Source: Nocardioides sp. GY 10127 (GTDB taxonomy: Bacteria > Actinomycetota > Actinomycetes > Propionibacteriales > Nocardioidaceae). Taken from it: 42,716 nt of DNA. The notes under the pieces were generated by a model, which saw only the letters and a program-made list of their open reading frames with translations, was not told the origin of the DNA and ran no database searches. Where the stretch lies: NCBI RefSeq assembly GCF_004919085.1, contig NZ_STGL01000014.1:1-42716 (forward strand), given 5' to 3'. Below are positions 25,061 to 31,768 of this stretch, one piece after another (position 1 is the stretch's first letter; each line of letters opens with the position of its first letter). The translations under genes were made by a program, and so were the position numbers.

Positions 25061-25418
25061 GGCGCCTCCTGGCAGATGCGAGCTGGTCCTCCTGCTTCGC
25101 GGCGCCGGCGGAGAGTCGCACCATGACCCGGTCGAGCTCGCGGGAGACCGCGGCGATGGCGGACCCGGTGTCCTTGCTCGAGGTGAGGCGCTCGGCGAGC
25201 TGGAGGGCCTGCGCGCCGAGGACGGTGTTGGTCTTACCCATCGAGGCGAGCTCGGTGGCGACGATCTCAACGACGCCGAGGCGGTCGGGCCGGATGGCGG
25301 CTGCCTGCTCAGCGGGAGCTGCCCTGCGCGACTGCTGCCGGCACCGAGCGCCGCAGAACTTGGCCGTGGAGCGCTTGCCCTCGAACTTCTCGCCGCACTG
25401 GGCGCACGTAACGACCAC
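25017..25418 (-). CDS. Terminase small-subunit-like zinc-finger protein
   Basis: This 133-aa protein starts at GTG 25418 with AAGGAG upstream. The N-terminus is a zinc motif (CAQCGEKF ... FCGARC, C-x2-C-x13-C-x3-C). A helical region follows with 'LASMGKTNTVLGAQALQLAE', then a basic coiled-coil end. Position directly before TerL indicates the DNA-recognition subunit, but no classical TerS HTH is evident. Confidence 0.6.
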   Translation of the reverse strand: MVVTCAQCGEKFEGKRSTAKFCGARCRQQSRRAAPAEQAAAIRPDRLGVVEIVATELASMGKTNTVLGAQALQLAERLTSSKDTGSAIAAVSRELDRVMVRLSAGAAKQEDQLASARRRRDEKRRAAAEASEA

Positions 25419-25514
25419 GGCGCGGCTCCTTAGCGTGACGTGGGGCCCTCGGGGAGAGAGGAAGGGAGAGCCCGCTGCCCTCCGCGCCCACGAGGCTGGA
25501 TTTTTCGGGCCGGA

Positions 25515-25835
25515 TCAGTCGAAGAAGCTGAGCGCTGCGGGCCTCTGGCGCCGCTTCTGGCGGCCTCTGGGGCGGCTGGGCGAGCCGTTCCCGCGGTGCT
25601 CGTTGCACGGCCGGCACGCGCCGTGCAGGTTGCCGCGATCCATGCCCAGGTCGGGCCGTCGTGACCAGGGGATGACGTGGTCAGCCGTCGTGCTGGCCAC
25701 GGTGCACACGCCCGGGTAGCGCAGCCAACAGACCGGCTCCTCCCGGACGACGAGTGCGACGAGCGCGCGCCAGGCGCGCGTGTTGCGCGGGTCCTGCCAG
25801 GAGCGGCCGGCGTAGGTGATCGAGCGACGTGCCAC
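25515..25835 (-). CDS. HNH endonuclease (packaging-associated)
   Basis: This protein of about 106 aa is reckoned from GTG 25835; in-frame starts at 25853 and 25925 are possible. It contains the HNH signature 'ADHVIPWSRRPDLGMDRGNL' then 'CRPCNEHRG', plus an upstream Cys pair (VCWLRYPGVC), and 'WRALVALVV' before it. HNH proteins next to terminase act with TerL in cos cleavage and packaging in HK97-like phages. That role is inferred from position. Confidence 0.8.
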   Translation of the reverse strand: MARRSITYAGRSWQDPRNTRAWRALVALVVREEPVCWLRYPGVCTVASTTADHVIPWSRRPDLGMDRGNLHGACRPCNEHRGNGSPSRPRGRQKRRQRPAALSFFD

Positions 25836-26023
25836 CGAAGCACCCCCCTGCATCGAGCGGCGGGGTGACGGGTGACGGCCGGGCGGGGGAGACCAATCCC
25901 GACCGCCACCCGCGCCTGTTCGCACGCCGCGAGGGGCCCTTCCCCGGGACCGGTGCGACGTGCGTCGGAGACACCCCTATCTCCTCTCGTGCGGCGGGGA
26001 ACGAGGGACCCACCAACACGAAA

Positions 26024-26059
26024 CCGGATGGTCTGGGCATGCAGTCGCCCACCATCCGG
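26024..26059 (-). terminator. Stem-loop between early and late regions
   Basis: CCGGATGG (26024-26031) pairs with CCATCCGG (26052-26059). After a 2-nt bulge, TGGGC (26034-26038) pairs with GCCCA (26047-26051) around an 8-nt loop. On the minus strand it is followed by TTTCGTGTT, a weak U-rich run, so it could end early transcription. It lies in the 283-bp gap 25836-26118, just before HNH and terminase, which could also hold a cos or pac site and the late promoter. No other feature is clear in that gap. Confidence 0.5.
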
Positions 26060-26118
26060 CGGCACAACGATGCCACAGCAGGCTGGATGGCCGCCAGCGA
26101 CACGCGGCCGGTGCCCGG

Positions 26119-26313
26119 TCACTGAGCCGCGGGCAGGTCGTCGTCGAGCCCTGCGGCTGCTGCCTCAGCAGCTGCAGCGTCGCGCCGGCGGCGGCAGGTG
26201 AGCTCGTCGTCCTGCGGCAGCGGTGCGGGGGCTGGCTTGCTGCGGCTGTCGCGCTTCCACCACCCGTTCTGGCCGTACCGCTCGAGCATGAGGGACCGGA
26301 TCAGGTCGTCCAT
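26119..26313 (-). CDS. Small early protein
   Basis: This 64-aa protein starts 'MDDLIRSLMLERYGQNGWW', a helical aromatic segment, followed by a basic region and an Ala-rich acidic end. It is the last gene of the early operon; its start overlaps the preceding 35-aa gene by 13 nt. Similar short ORFs are common upstream of actinophage terminases. Function unknown. Confidence 0.5.
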   Translation of the reverse strand: MDDLIRSLMLERYGQNGWWKRDSRSKPAPAPLPQDDELTCRRRRDAAAAEAAAAGLDDDLPAAQ

Positions 26314-26408
26314 CGTCGTCCTCCTCGGTCCCGGGGCCCGCCCTGCCGGTAGGACAGCAGGAGCAGCACGAGGATGCCGATGGTGAGCAGGATGCCGAGG
26401 CCGGCCAT
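26301..26408 (-). CDS. 35-aa single-pass membrane miniprotein
   Basis: ATG 26408 opens a 35-codon frame with a strongly hydrophobic Leu/Ile segment (residues 3-19, GLGILLTIGILVLLLLS) and a basic tail. Its start overlaps the stop of the gene before it (TGATG) and its end overlaps the next start, so it fits the coupled-gene chain. Function unknown; similar in form to small phage membrane proteins that tune exclusion or lysis. Confidence 0.5.
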   Translation of the reverse strand: MAGLGILLTIGILVLLLLSYRQGGPRDRGGRRWTT

Positions 26409-26524
26409 CACCACCACCTCATCCCGCGGCGCCAGGCCCAGCGCATGACCGCGATGCCGGCTGCGGCGATGAGCAGCGCGGCGCCGTCGAGCGCCCGGGC
26501 GCCGAGGTGTGCCGGCGCGTTCAC
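26408..26524 (-). CDS. 38-aa small amphipathic/membrane protein
   Basis: GTG 26524 overlaps the stop of the gene before it (GTGA); the frame ends in a TGATG overlap with the next gene. One moderately hydrophobic Ala/Ile segment (about residues 13-27) is followed by a Trp/Arg-rich tail (RWAWRRGMRWW). The exact overlaps on both sides argue that it is translated. Function unknown. Confidence 0.45.
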   Translation of the reverse strand: MNAPAHLGARALDGAALLIAAAGIAVMRWAWRRGMRWW

Positions 26525-26745
26525 GGGGTCTCCTCCGAGCCGCTCAGTCCGGGCCGATCGCTCGACTCCCACTCGGCCCATGTGACCGTCCGCTGGACCA
26601 GCGTGACGGCGTGGCCGTTCACGCTCGTGGTCGTGGGCCGCTCGTACCGCCGCCGCAGTACGTCACCGTTGTCGAAGTGGGGCTCGTCGCAGCCCTGCAA
26701 AGCGCAGTCGATGCGCAGGCCATACTCCACGCGGACCTCAGTCAC
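26521..26745 (-). CDS. Small early protein
   Basis: About 74 aa from GTG 26745; a start at 26793 would overlap the previous gene more. It contains 'RVEYGLRIDCALQGCDEPHF' and 'TTTSVNGHAVTLVQRTVTWAEW', a beta-rich pattern with one Cys pair, like the conserved small proteins of actinophage early regions. Function unknown. Confidence 0.5.
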   Translation of the reverse strand: MTEVRVEYGLRIDCALQGCDEPHFDNGDVLRRRYERPTTTSVNGHAVTLVQRTVTWAEWESSDRPGLSGSEETP

Positions 26746-26965
26746 GGTCGGCCTCTTGACCGGGCCGACGGTGCGACGCTGGGAACTCCACACCGAGCGC
26801 CACGGACGGCGCGATGGGATCGGGACAGGACAGCGAGCCGCAGGTGAGGTAGCCGCCCTGACCGACGAACATCGAGCTCATGCCGCAGGCTGGGCAGGAG
26901 CCAGCGACCCACGGGCCGAATCTGGTCATCGGCAGAGCCTCAGTCTCGGGCGTCGGGTCAGGCAT
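26738..26965 (-). CDS. Zinc-ribbon protein (DUF6085-like)
   Basis: This 75-aa protein has a rubredoxin-like Cys pattern: 'GSCPACGMSSMFVGQGGYLT' followed by 'CGSLSCPDP'. This combination recurs in actinobacterial phages and genomes as a small uncharacterised family. It probably binds zinc. It overlaps the upstream gene by 8 nt. Role unknown. Confidence 0.65.
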   Translation of the reverse strand: MPDPTPETEALPMTRFGPWVAGSCPACGMSSMFVGQGGYLTCGSLSCPDPIAPSVALGVEFPASHRRPGQEADRD

Positions 26966-27548
26966 CCGAGCCACCTCCCAGCGCGGCGCGGACCTGGCCG
27001 AAGCCGCCGTGCCTGCAGTTGTGCCACTCGCCGCACTCGTAGCAGTCCTTGGTCGAGCATCCGCAGTCGTCCAGGGCCCGGCACTCCCTCCGAGCGCGTG
27101 CGTCCTCCTCGCACAGCGCCTCCACCCGCGCCACCGTCGCCCGCAGCCGCTCCAGCTCGTCCGTGCTGCTGGTCGCTGGCTCCCAGTCGCAGCCGTCAAC
27201 CAACCAGACGGGCCGGATCGGGGTCTCTGCGATGGTGAAGTAGCGGTTCCCCCCGAACTCCTCAGGGCAGCCGCTGTCGTTGATGAACAGGCAGACGTTG
27301 CAGTCGTCCTGGGGGACGACCTGGTGCCACTGCGGCTCGGTCTCGGTTCCGCCAACGATTCGGTGCCAGATCGTGCCGTCGTCGCGTCGCCTGATCTCGC
27401 CCCACTCCTCGCACTCGCAGGTCGTGCTCGTGAGTCGGCAGTCGGCACCGGGCTCCGCATGACAGATCGCCGTCGCGGTGACGTCGCCGGCGTCGTAGTC
27501 CCACCTGATGCTGTGGGTGGTCGCAGTGTCGATGTCCAGGTCAGCCAC
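26958..27548 (-). CDS. Cys-rich early protein
   Basis: This 196-aa protein starts at GTG 27548. Its N-terminal half has beta-rich stretches with Cys pairs (TTCECEEWGE, DDCNVCLF). A helical region follows (STDELERLRATVARVEALCE), then a Cys cluster (RECRALDDCGCSTKDCYECG). It is likely a metal-binding protein of unknown role, overlapping both neighbours. Confidence 0.55.
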   Translation of the reverse strand: MADLDIDTATTHSIRWDYDAGDVTATAICHAEPGADCRLTSTTCECEEWGEIRRRDDGTIWHRIVGGTETEPQWHQVVPQDDCNVCLFINDSGCPEEFGGNRYFTIAETPIRPVWLVDGCDWEPATSSTDELERLRATVARVEALCEEDARARRECRALDDCGCSTKDCYECGEWHNCRHGGFGQVRAALGGGSDA

Positions 27549-27825
27549 GGTCCTGCTCCTCTCGCTCGATGTGGTCCGCGATGTACCGCAGGCGCGTCAC
27601 GGCAATGGCGCGCTGCAGCGGGGTGAGGTGGGCAAGCGGCGGGGGTGCGTCGTCACGGAACTCGGTCGCCGAGCCATCACCGGGCAGCAGTACGACGGCC
27701 TGCCGCGTCTTGGGGAGGACGAAGGGGAAGGCGTTCTCGGGGTCGTAGAACAGCACCTCGAGGCCGCGCTCGTTGACTGCCTCGATCAGCGCCACCAGCG
27801 GGTCGGGGGTCTCGGTCTCGCTCAT
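27541..27825 (-). CDS. Small early protein
   Basis: This 94-aa protein has a helical start (DPLVALIEAVNERGLEVLFY), a beta hairpin (KTRQAVVLLPGDGSATEF) and a helical end (PLQRAIAVTRLRYIADHIE). It is coupled to its neighbours by overlaps. No family recognised. Confidence 0.5.
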   Translation of the reverse strand: MSETETPDPLVALIEAVNERGLEVLFYDPENAFPFVLPKTRQAVVLLPGDGSATEFRDDAPPPLAHLTPLQRAIAVTRLRYIADHIEREEQDRG

Positions 27826-28049
27826 CAGTCCTCCACCTGCTCGGGCTCGATGCCGTCGATGTCGGCGTGGATGGCCGCGCCGTTGAGGGTGACGGCGCAG
27901 TCGCCGAGGCGGGCCTGCGCGAGGTCAAAGGCCAGGTCGCGGGCCGCTTCCTCGGCGGCAAACTCGTCGCCGTCGTAGTCGGCCAGGTCGATCTCCACCT
28001 CGGCGGTGACGTCGGCGTGCACGGTCCAGCGGTAGTTGAATGTGCTCAC
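27825..28049 (-). CDS. Small early protein, acidic
   Basis: 74 aa from GTG 28049, overlapping the previous stop (GTGA). 'FNYRWTVHADVTAEVEIDLA' is beta-rich and is followed by an acidic helix and 'CAVTLNGAAIHADIDGIEP'. It resembles small conserved actinophage proteins of unknown role. Confidence 0.5.
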   Translation of the reverse strand: MSTFNYRWTVHADVTAEVEIDLADYDGDEFAAEEAARDLAFDLAQARLGDCAVTLNGAAIHADIDGIEPEQVED

Positions 28050-28372
28050 GGGGTGCCCTCCTCGGGCTCGGTGGTGGTGGGTGCCGGCCAGAGCCGGGTG
28101 CGGTCCTTGCCGACGACGGGGCGCCATCCGAGGTCGATGACCTGGCGGATGACGCGGGTGGCGTCCTCGGGGGCGACGGCGACGTGGCCGAGGTGCGCCC
28201 ATAGGTCCGCCGTGGTGACCTCGGGGATGCCCTGGGCGCGGCCGAGGGCCTGGGCCTCGTCGATGGCGCGGACGCGGCGGGCGCACGCCTCGTGGTGGTG
28301 CTCGGAGACGTCGCGGGACGGGCAGGTGGCGCAGTCGCGCCGGGCCGCGGTCGCCTCGGTCCACGCGCTCAC
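28046..28372 (-). CDS. Early protein with Cys motif
   Basis: 108 aa from GTG 28372. An N-terminal 'DCATCPSRDVSEHHHEACAR' gives a possible zinc site (C-x2-C, His cluster, C). A winged-helix-like region follows, with 'TTADLWAHLGHVAVAPEDATRVIRQV' and 'LGWRPVVGKDRTRLW'. It may bind DNA; this is tentative. Confidence 0.5.
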   Translation of the reverse strand: MSAWTEATAARRDCATCPSRDVSEHHHEACARRVRAIDEAQALGRAQGIPEVTTADLWAHLGHVAVAPEDATRVIRQVIDLGWRPVVGKDRTRLWPAPTTTEPEEGTP

Positions 28373-28434
28373 CGGCCGGCCTCCTCGTCGGAGTCGGGAC
28401 GGACAGCGCGGTTCTCGTCAGCCCGGTTGCTCAT
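28369..28434 (-). CDS. 21-aa coupled micro-ORF
   Basis: ATG 28434 overlaps the stop of the gene before it (ATGA) and its TGA overlaps the next GTG (GTGA). The 21-residue product is polar and charged (MSNRADENRAVRPDSDEEAG). It may be a real micropeptide or merely a device to pass ribosomes down the operon. Confidence 0.35.
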   Translation of the reverse strand: MSNRADENRAVRPDSDEEAGR

Positions 28435-28703
28435 CGCAGTGCCTCGCGCTTGAGGTTCTCGATCACCATGAACGCCCGGACCTCAACGATGTCTATCCAG
28501 TCACGCTCGGCCGTCCGATCGATCACCGCGGCCGACTCCCAGATCGCGACCATGTCGCGGACGAGTTCGCGCAGCTCGCGGATCTCGCGGTCCTTGAAGG
28601 CGAAAATCGAGTTTGTCGTCGCCTCGGCCTGGCGTGCGTTCGCCGCCATCAGTGAGCCCATCAGCTCCAGGCCAGCGCGCACGTCCAGCGGAATCTCGCT
28701 CAT
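28431..28703 (-). CDS. Small helical early protein
   Basis: This 90-aa protein is largely alpha-helical, with a probable coiled coil (DREIRELRELVRDMVAIWE). Its start overlaps the previous stop (ATGA). No family recognised. Confidence 0.5.
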   Translation of the reverse strand: MSEIPLDVRAGLELMGSLMAANARQAEATTNSIFAFKDREIRELRELVRDMVAIWESAAVIDRTAERDWIDIVEVRAFMVIENLKREALR

Positions 28704-29164
28704 CGAGTCTCCTCGCGGGTCTGGTCGTTCGTGGACGACGGCTCGGGACGGACGGAGGTGTTCCGTGCGGCGGCCATCCGGGTCCGGTACGCGTCCCCGT
28801 TCGGGCCGAGGAAGTGCGCCCAGACCTCAGCCAGGTACTCCTCGGTGCACTCGACGCCGTCGTCGCTGGAGTCGCCGCCGTAGAAGACCTTCTCGCCAGG
28901 GAACGCGGCCTGGAGCACGCGGATGGCGCCGTAGATCCTGGGCCAGTTGCCGCGCTCGTAGCAGGGGCCGTAGTACCTGCTCAGAGTGTTGACCTCGACC
29001 CTCGGGCGACCCGAAGACAGGTCATCGACCGTGAGTATGAGCGCGTGCGGGAATCGGTCATCCGTGTCCGCGAGGTCGCTCCGGGCGATGAAGAACTCCT
29101 CGGCCTTGGCGAGGCGCTCCGGGTTCGGGTCTGCCTCCACGTAGAGGTTCACGTCGACACCCAT
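28700..29164 (-). CDS. Conserved-type early phage protein
   Basis: 154 aa from ATG 29164 with AGGAGG upstream, overlapping the previous stop (TGATG). It begins 'MGVDVNLYVEADPNPERLAK' and contains 'NTLSRYYGPCYERGNWPRIY', 'FPGEKVFYGGDSSDDGVE' and 'YLAEVWAHFLG', a recognisable pattern of widespread but uncharacterised phage proteins. Function unknown. Confidence 0.6.
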   Translation of the reverse strand: MGVDVNLYVEADPNPERLAKAEEFFIARSDLADTDDRFPHALILTVDDLSSGRPRVEVNTLSRYYGPCYERGNWPRIYGAIRVLQAAFPGEKVFYGGDSSDDGVECTEEYLAEVWAHFLGPNGDAYRTRMAAARNTSVRPEPSSTNDQTREETR

Positions 29165-29859
29165 CACGCCTCCTGGTCGGTCGTGGACGTCTGAGCCGAT
29201 GCGGTGGGGCGGTGCTCGCACTTCATCCGCTGGTGCATGGAGCGGCCCTGGGTGGTGTCGAAGCGTCGGTCGCAGCCCTCGTTCTGGCACTCGTGGATGA
29301 GCTCCCCGCGGGGCTTCACCACGGCCGCGGGCTGGCTCTTCTTCGCCGGCGGCTTGCCGGAGGCGGCGCGGAGCCGGTCCTGGGCCGCGGCGAGGGCCCG
29401 GCGCGCGGCCTCGACCTCCTTCCGGGCCTTCTCCTCCTCCTCGTGGGTGCGGCGGTAGTCCTCGAGGTCAGCGCGGAGGGTGTCGATGCGGTCCCGGATG
29501 GTGGCCGCGGCCCGGCGGTGGCGGGCCATCGGGGAGTCCTCGGCCTCGGCGAGGAGCGCGCCGAGGGTGAGCCGCGGCGCCGGAGCGGCCGGGGCCTCGG
29601 GCGGGGCGACCGGGTCCGGGGCGGGTCTGGCCGGGGGCTCCGCGGCGCCGGCCTGGTGCTCGGCGAGCAGCTGCGCGCGCCGCCGCCGCATGACGTCGGT
29701 GTCGGGGTAGCCGTGGCGGCCGAGGATGGTCTGGAGCTCGGCCAGGGTCAGCTCGTGGTTACTCGCGATGGCCGGCATGGCGAGCCGCGGGTGCGGGGTC
29801 GCGAGGACGGCTTCGAGCAGCGCGATGGCCTGGGCTCGGCTCGTGGTGTCGGTACTCAC
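29164..29859 (-). CDS. C2H2 zinc-finger coiled-coil protein
   Basis: 231 aa from GTG 29859. An N-terminal helical domain (ALLEAVLATPHPRLAMPAI, LAELQTILGRHGYPD) is followed by a Pro/Ala linker and a long coiled coil (about 110-170). Near the C-terminus a C2H2-type finger reads C-x4-C-x12-H-x6-H (CQNEGCDRRF ... MHQRMKCEH). It is probably a DNA- or RNA-binding regulator. C2H2 fingers are unusual in phages. Confidence 0.6.
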   Translation of the reverse strand: MSTDTTSRAQAIALLEAVLATPHPRLAMPAIASNHELTLAELQTILGRHGYPDTDVMRRRRAQLLAEHQAGAAEPPARPAPDPVAPPEAPAAPAPRLTLGALLAEAEDSPMARHRRAAATIRDRIDTLRADLEDYRRTHEEEEKARKEVEAARRALAAAQDRLRAASGKPPAKKSQPAAVVKPRGELIHECQNEGCDRRFDTTQGRSMHQRMKCEHRPTASAQTSTTDQEA

Positions 29860-30089
29860 GAGGCGGCTCCGGTGCTGGCCTCGGCGCTGAGGGCTCCGGC
29901 AGCCTTGCGGAGGGCCTTGCGGCGGTGCGCGGCGCCCGGGGTGCCGTGCTCCTGGGCGGCGCGGTCCTGGAGGAGCGCGATGGCGGCGGCGACGGCCTGG
30001 GAGCGGCCCTCCTCGCGGGCGGTGGCGCAGCTGGCCTCGAGGCGGGCGTCGAGGCGGGCGCGGTGGGCGGTGATGGGGTTGAGCGTCAT
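29856..30089 (-). CDS. Small basic helical protein
   Basis: 77 aa from ATG 30089, with AGGAGA upstream. It is almost entirely helical and rich in Ala, Arg and Glu (ARLDARLEASCATAREEGR). Its end overlaps the next gene (GTGA). Function unknown. Confidence 0.5.
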   Translation of the reverse strand: MTLNPITAHRARLDARLEASCATAREEGRSQAVAAAIALLQDRAAQEHGTPGAAHRRKALRKAAGALSAEASTGAAS

Positions 30090-30106
30090 GGTGGTCTCCT
30101 GAGGTG

Positions 30107-30253
30107 TCAGTTGCTGGTGGCCTGGGGTGGGCGGCCGGGGCAGGTGAGGCGGTGGGTTCGGTCCCACTCGCCGACCTGCTCGGGGGTCTGGCAGAGGTCG
30201 GTGGCGTTGCAGATGCCGCAGGTCACGCGCCACGGCAGGGACCCGCCGATCAC
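30107..30253 (-). CDS. Small zinc-binding-type protein
   Basis: 48 aa from GTG 30253, overlapping the previous stop (GTGA). 'RVTCGICNATDLCQTPEQVG' and a later 'HRLTCPG' give C-x2-C ... C ... H/C, a possible zinc knuckle. Function unknown. Confidence 0.5.
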   Translation of the reverse strand: MIGGSLPWRVTCGICNATDLCQTPEQVGEWDRTHRLTCPGRPPQATSN

Positions 30254-30480
30254 GGGTGGGCCTCGATGTGGTGGCTGAACCGCTCCCACGCGGACTGGCG
30301 GGTGGTGCCGAGCGCGGACCCGATCTGGGCCCAGGTGAGGCCGCCGCGGCGGCCGGCCGCGACGGCCGTGAGGAGCGCGGTGCGGGCGCGGCGGAGGGAG
30401 TCGCGGGCGTCCTCGATGTGCTGCTGGAGCTCCGCACGGCCGGCGGGGTCTGGCATGTCGAGCTGCGTCGTGGTGGTCAT
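30250..30480 (-). CDS. HTH DNA-binding protein
   Basis: This 76-aa protein has an N-terminal helix and the helix-turn-helix 'GLTWAQIGSALGTTRQSAWE' (about residues 47-66), a form common in actinobacteria. It is likely a small transcription regulator or accessory DNA-binding protein within the early operon. Confidence 0.65.
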   Translation of the reverse strand: MTTTTQLDMPDPAGRAELQQHIEDARDSLRRARTALLTAVAAGRRGGLTWAQIGSALGTTRQSAWERFSHHIEAHP

Positions 30481-31235
30481 CGGGTCGCCTGCTTGCGGGT
30501 GGGGACGCCGGCCGCGCGGAGGACGGTGTAGACGGTGCTGGGGTTGATGCCGTGGGCGGCGGCGATGGCCGGGGCGGGCTCGGCGGCGTTGTAGCGGCGG
30601 ATGATGTCGTCGCGGACGTCCTGCGGCATGGGTGCCGTGCCGCCGGTCTGGCGGGGCTCGATGCCGTTGCGGCGCATGACGGACCGGACCCGGCTCACGC
30701 CGACGCCGAGGCGGCGGGCGGCTTCCTCGACGCTGCAGTGCTCGTCGACGTAGAGGCGGCGGACCTTGTCGACGATGGAGGGGTCGCGGTCCTCAGCGAT
30801 GCGGTTCCCGCCGAGGGTGCGGCGCCGCTGGATGCCCTCCCGGTCGAGGACCGCGCGGACGGCGCCCGGGCTCATGCTCTGGTCGGTGGCGATGGTGGTG
30901 ACGGGGTCCCCGGCGTTGTACCGCTCGACGATGTGGGCGTCGCGCTGGGCGTAGCGGCGGCGCGGGCCCGGGCGCCGGGCGGCGTCTCCCGGGCCACCTG
31001 GCGCGGCGGCGCTGGTGGGGGTGTAGCTGATGGGGTCGGTGCACGGCTGGCAGAGGCCGGTCTCGGTGTCGACCGAGCCGGACGGCTTCCCGCAGAGGCT
31101 GCAGGTCGGGGTGAGGGCGTCCCAGTCCAGGCCGGCGGGCCGGGCGGAGTAGTCGGGCATGCGGCGCACGGAAACGGCGGGGAGGGGCCGGTGGCCGGTC
31201 GCGGCGACGTAGGTCATGGGTGTTCCGGTGGGCAT
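30477..31235 (-). CDS. Zinc-ribbon protein with three tandem HTH motifs
   Basis: This 252-aa protein is reckoned from ATG 31235; an ATG at 31217 is possible. A zinc ribbon (C45-x2-C48 ... C62-x2-C65) precedes three consecutive Hin/resolvase-type helix-turn-helices at about residues 101-138, 155-196 and 206-248. Each shows the same layout (arm, 'VERYNAG'-like helix, turn, recognition helix, 'GI.RR'). It should bind an extended DNA site and may control early or late transcription. Confidence 0.65.
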   Translation of the reverse strand: MPTGTPMTYVAATGHRPLPAVSVRRMPDYSARPAGLDWDALTPTCSLCGKPSGSVDTETGLCQPCTDPISYTPTSAAAPGGPGDAARRPGPRRRYAQRDAHIVERYNAGDPVTTIATDQSMSPGAVRAVLDREGIQRRRTLGGNRIAEDRDPSIVDKVRRLYVDEHCSVEEAARRLGVGVSRVRSVMRRNGIEPRQTGGTAPMPQDVRDDIIRRYNAAEPAPAIAAAHGINPSTVYTVLRAAGVPTRKQATR

Positions 31236-31237
31236 GG

Positions 31238-31543
31238 TCAGGCTCCGGTGCTGGGCAGGTGGATGGGCGGGAGAACGAGGTTCGGGAACGCGGCCGCGAA
31301 GCCGGCGCGGACGGTGAGGGTGGCGGCGAGGCGGTGGTCTCGGATGCGCGCGGGGTTGCCCCACACGGCCTGGGAGGCGTCGTGCTGGCTGATGCCGGCG
31401 GCCATGAGGTCGAGGACGTCGTTCCAGGCGTGGTCGTGGGCGATGCCGGTGGTGTCGTACCCGCGGTGCGCGGCGTTCGGGTGGGGTGCGGTCTGCGCGA
31501 GCGCGGCGCCGGGCGGGTGCGGCAGCACCGTGGTGGTGGTCAC
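31238..31543 (-). CDS. Small early protein
   Basis: 101 aa from GTG 31543. The middle 'AWNDVLDLMAAGISQHDASQ' and 'VWGNPARIRDHRLAATL' suggest a small helical, perhaps HTH-like, fold. No recognised family. Confidence 0.5.
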   Translation of the reverse strand: MTTTTVLPHPPGAALAQTAPHPNAAHRGYDTTGIAHDHAWNDVLDLMAAGISQHDASQAVWGNPARIRDHRLAATLTVRAGFAAAFPNLVLPPIHLPSTGA

Positions 31544-31749
31544 TGGGAAGCCGCCTGCTGGGCTCGGACGAGGGCGGCGTCCAGGGCGTGCTTGTCGTAG
31601 ATGACGGTGGTCTGCATCCGGGCGCCGGCGCTCTGGGCGAGCTGCTCGATGGCGCCGCGGATGCGGTCGGGGTCGCCGAGCTCCTCGCGGGTGAGGTGGC
31701 GGATGACGTCGATGGCGGCCTGGGCCTCGGCGATGGTGGTGATGGCCAT
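31540..31749 (-). CDS. Small helical early protein
   Basis: 69 aa, helical throughout (AEAQAAIDVIRHLTREEL, ALDAALVRAQQAA). Its end overlaps the next gene (GTGA). Function unknown. Confidence 0.5.
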   Translation of the reverse strand: MAITTIAEAQAAIDVIRHLTREELGDPDRIRGAIEQLAQSAGARMQTTVIYDKHALDAALVRAQQAASQ

Positions 31750-31768
31750 GGGGTGGTCTCCTGGGGTG

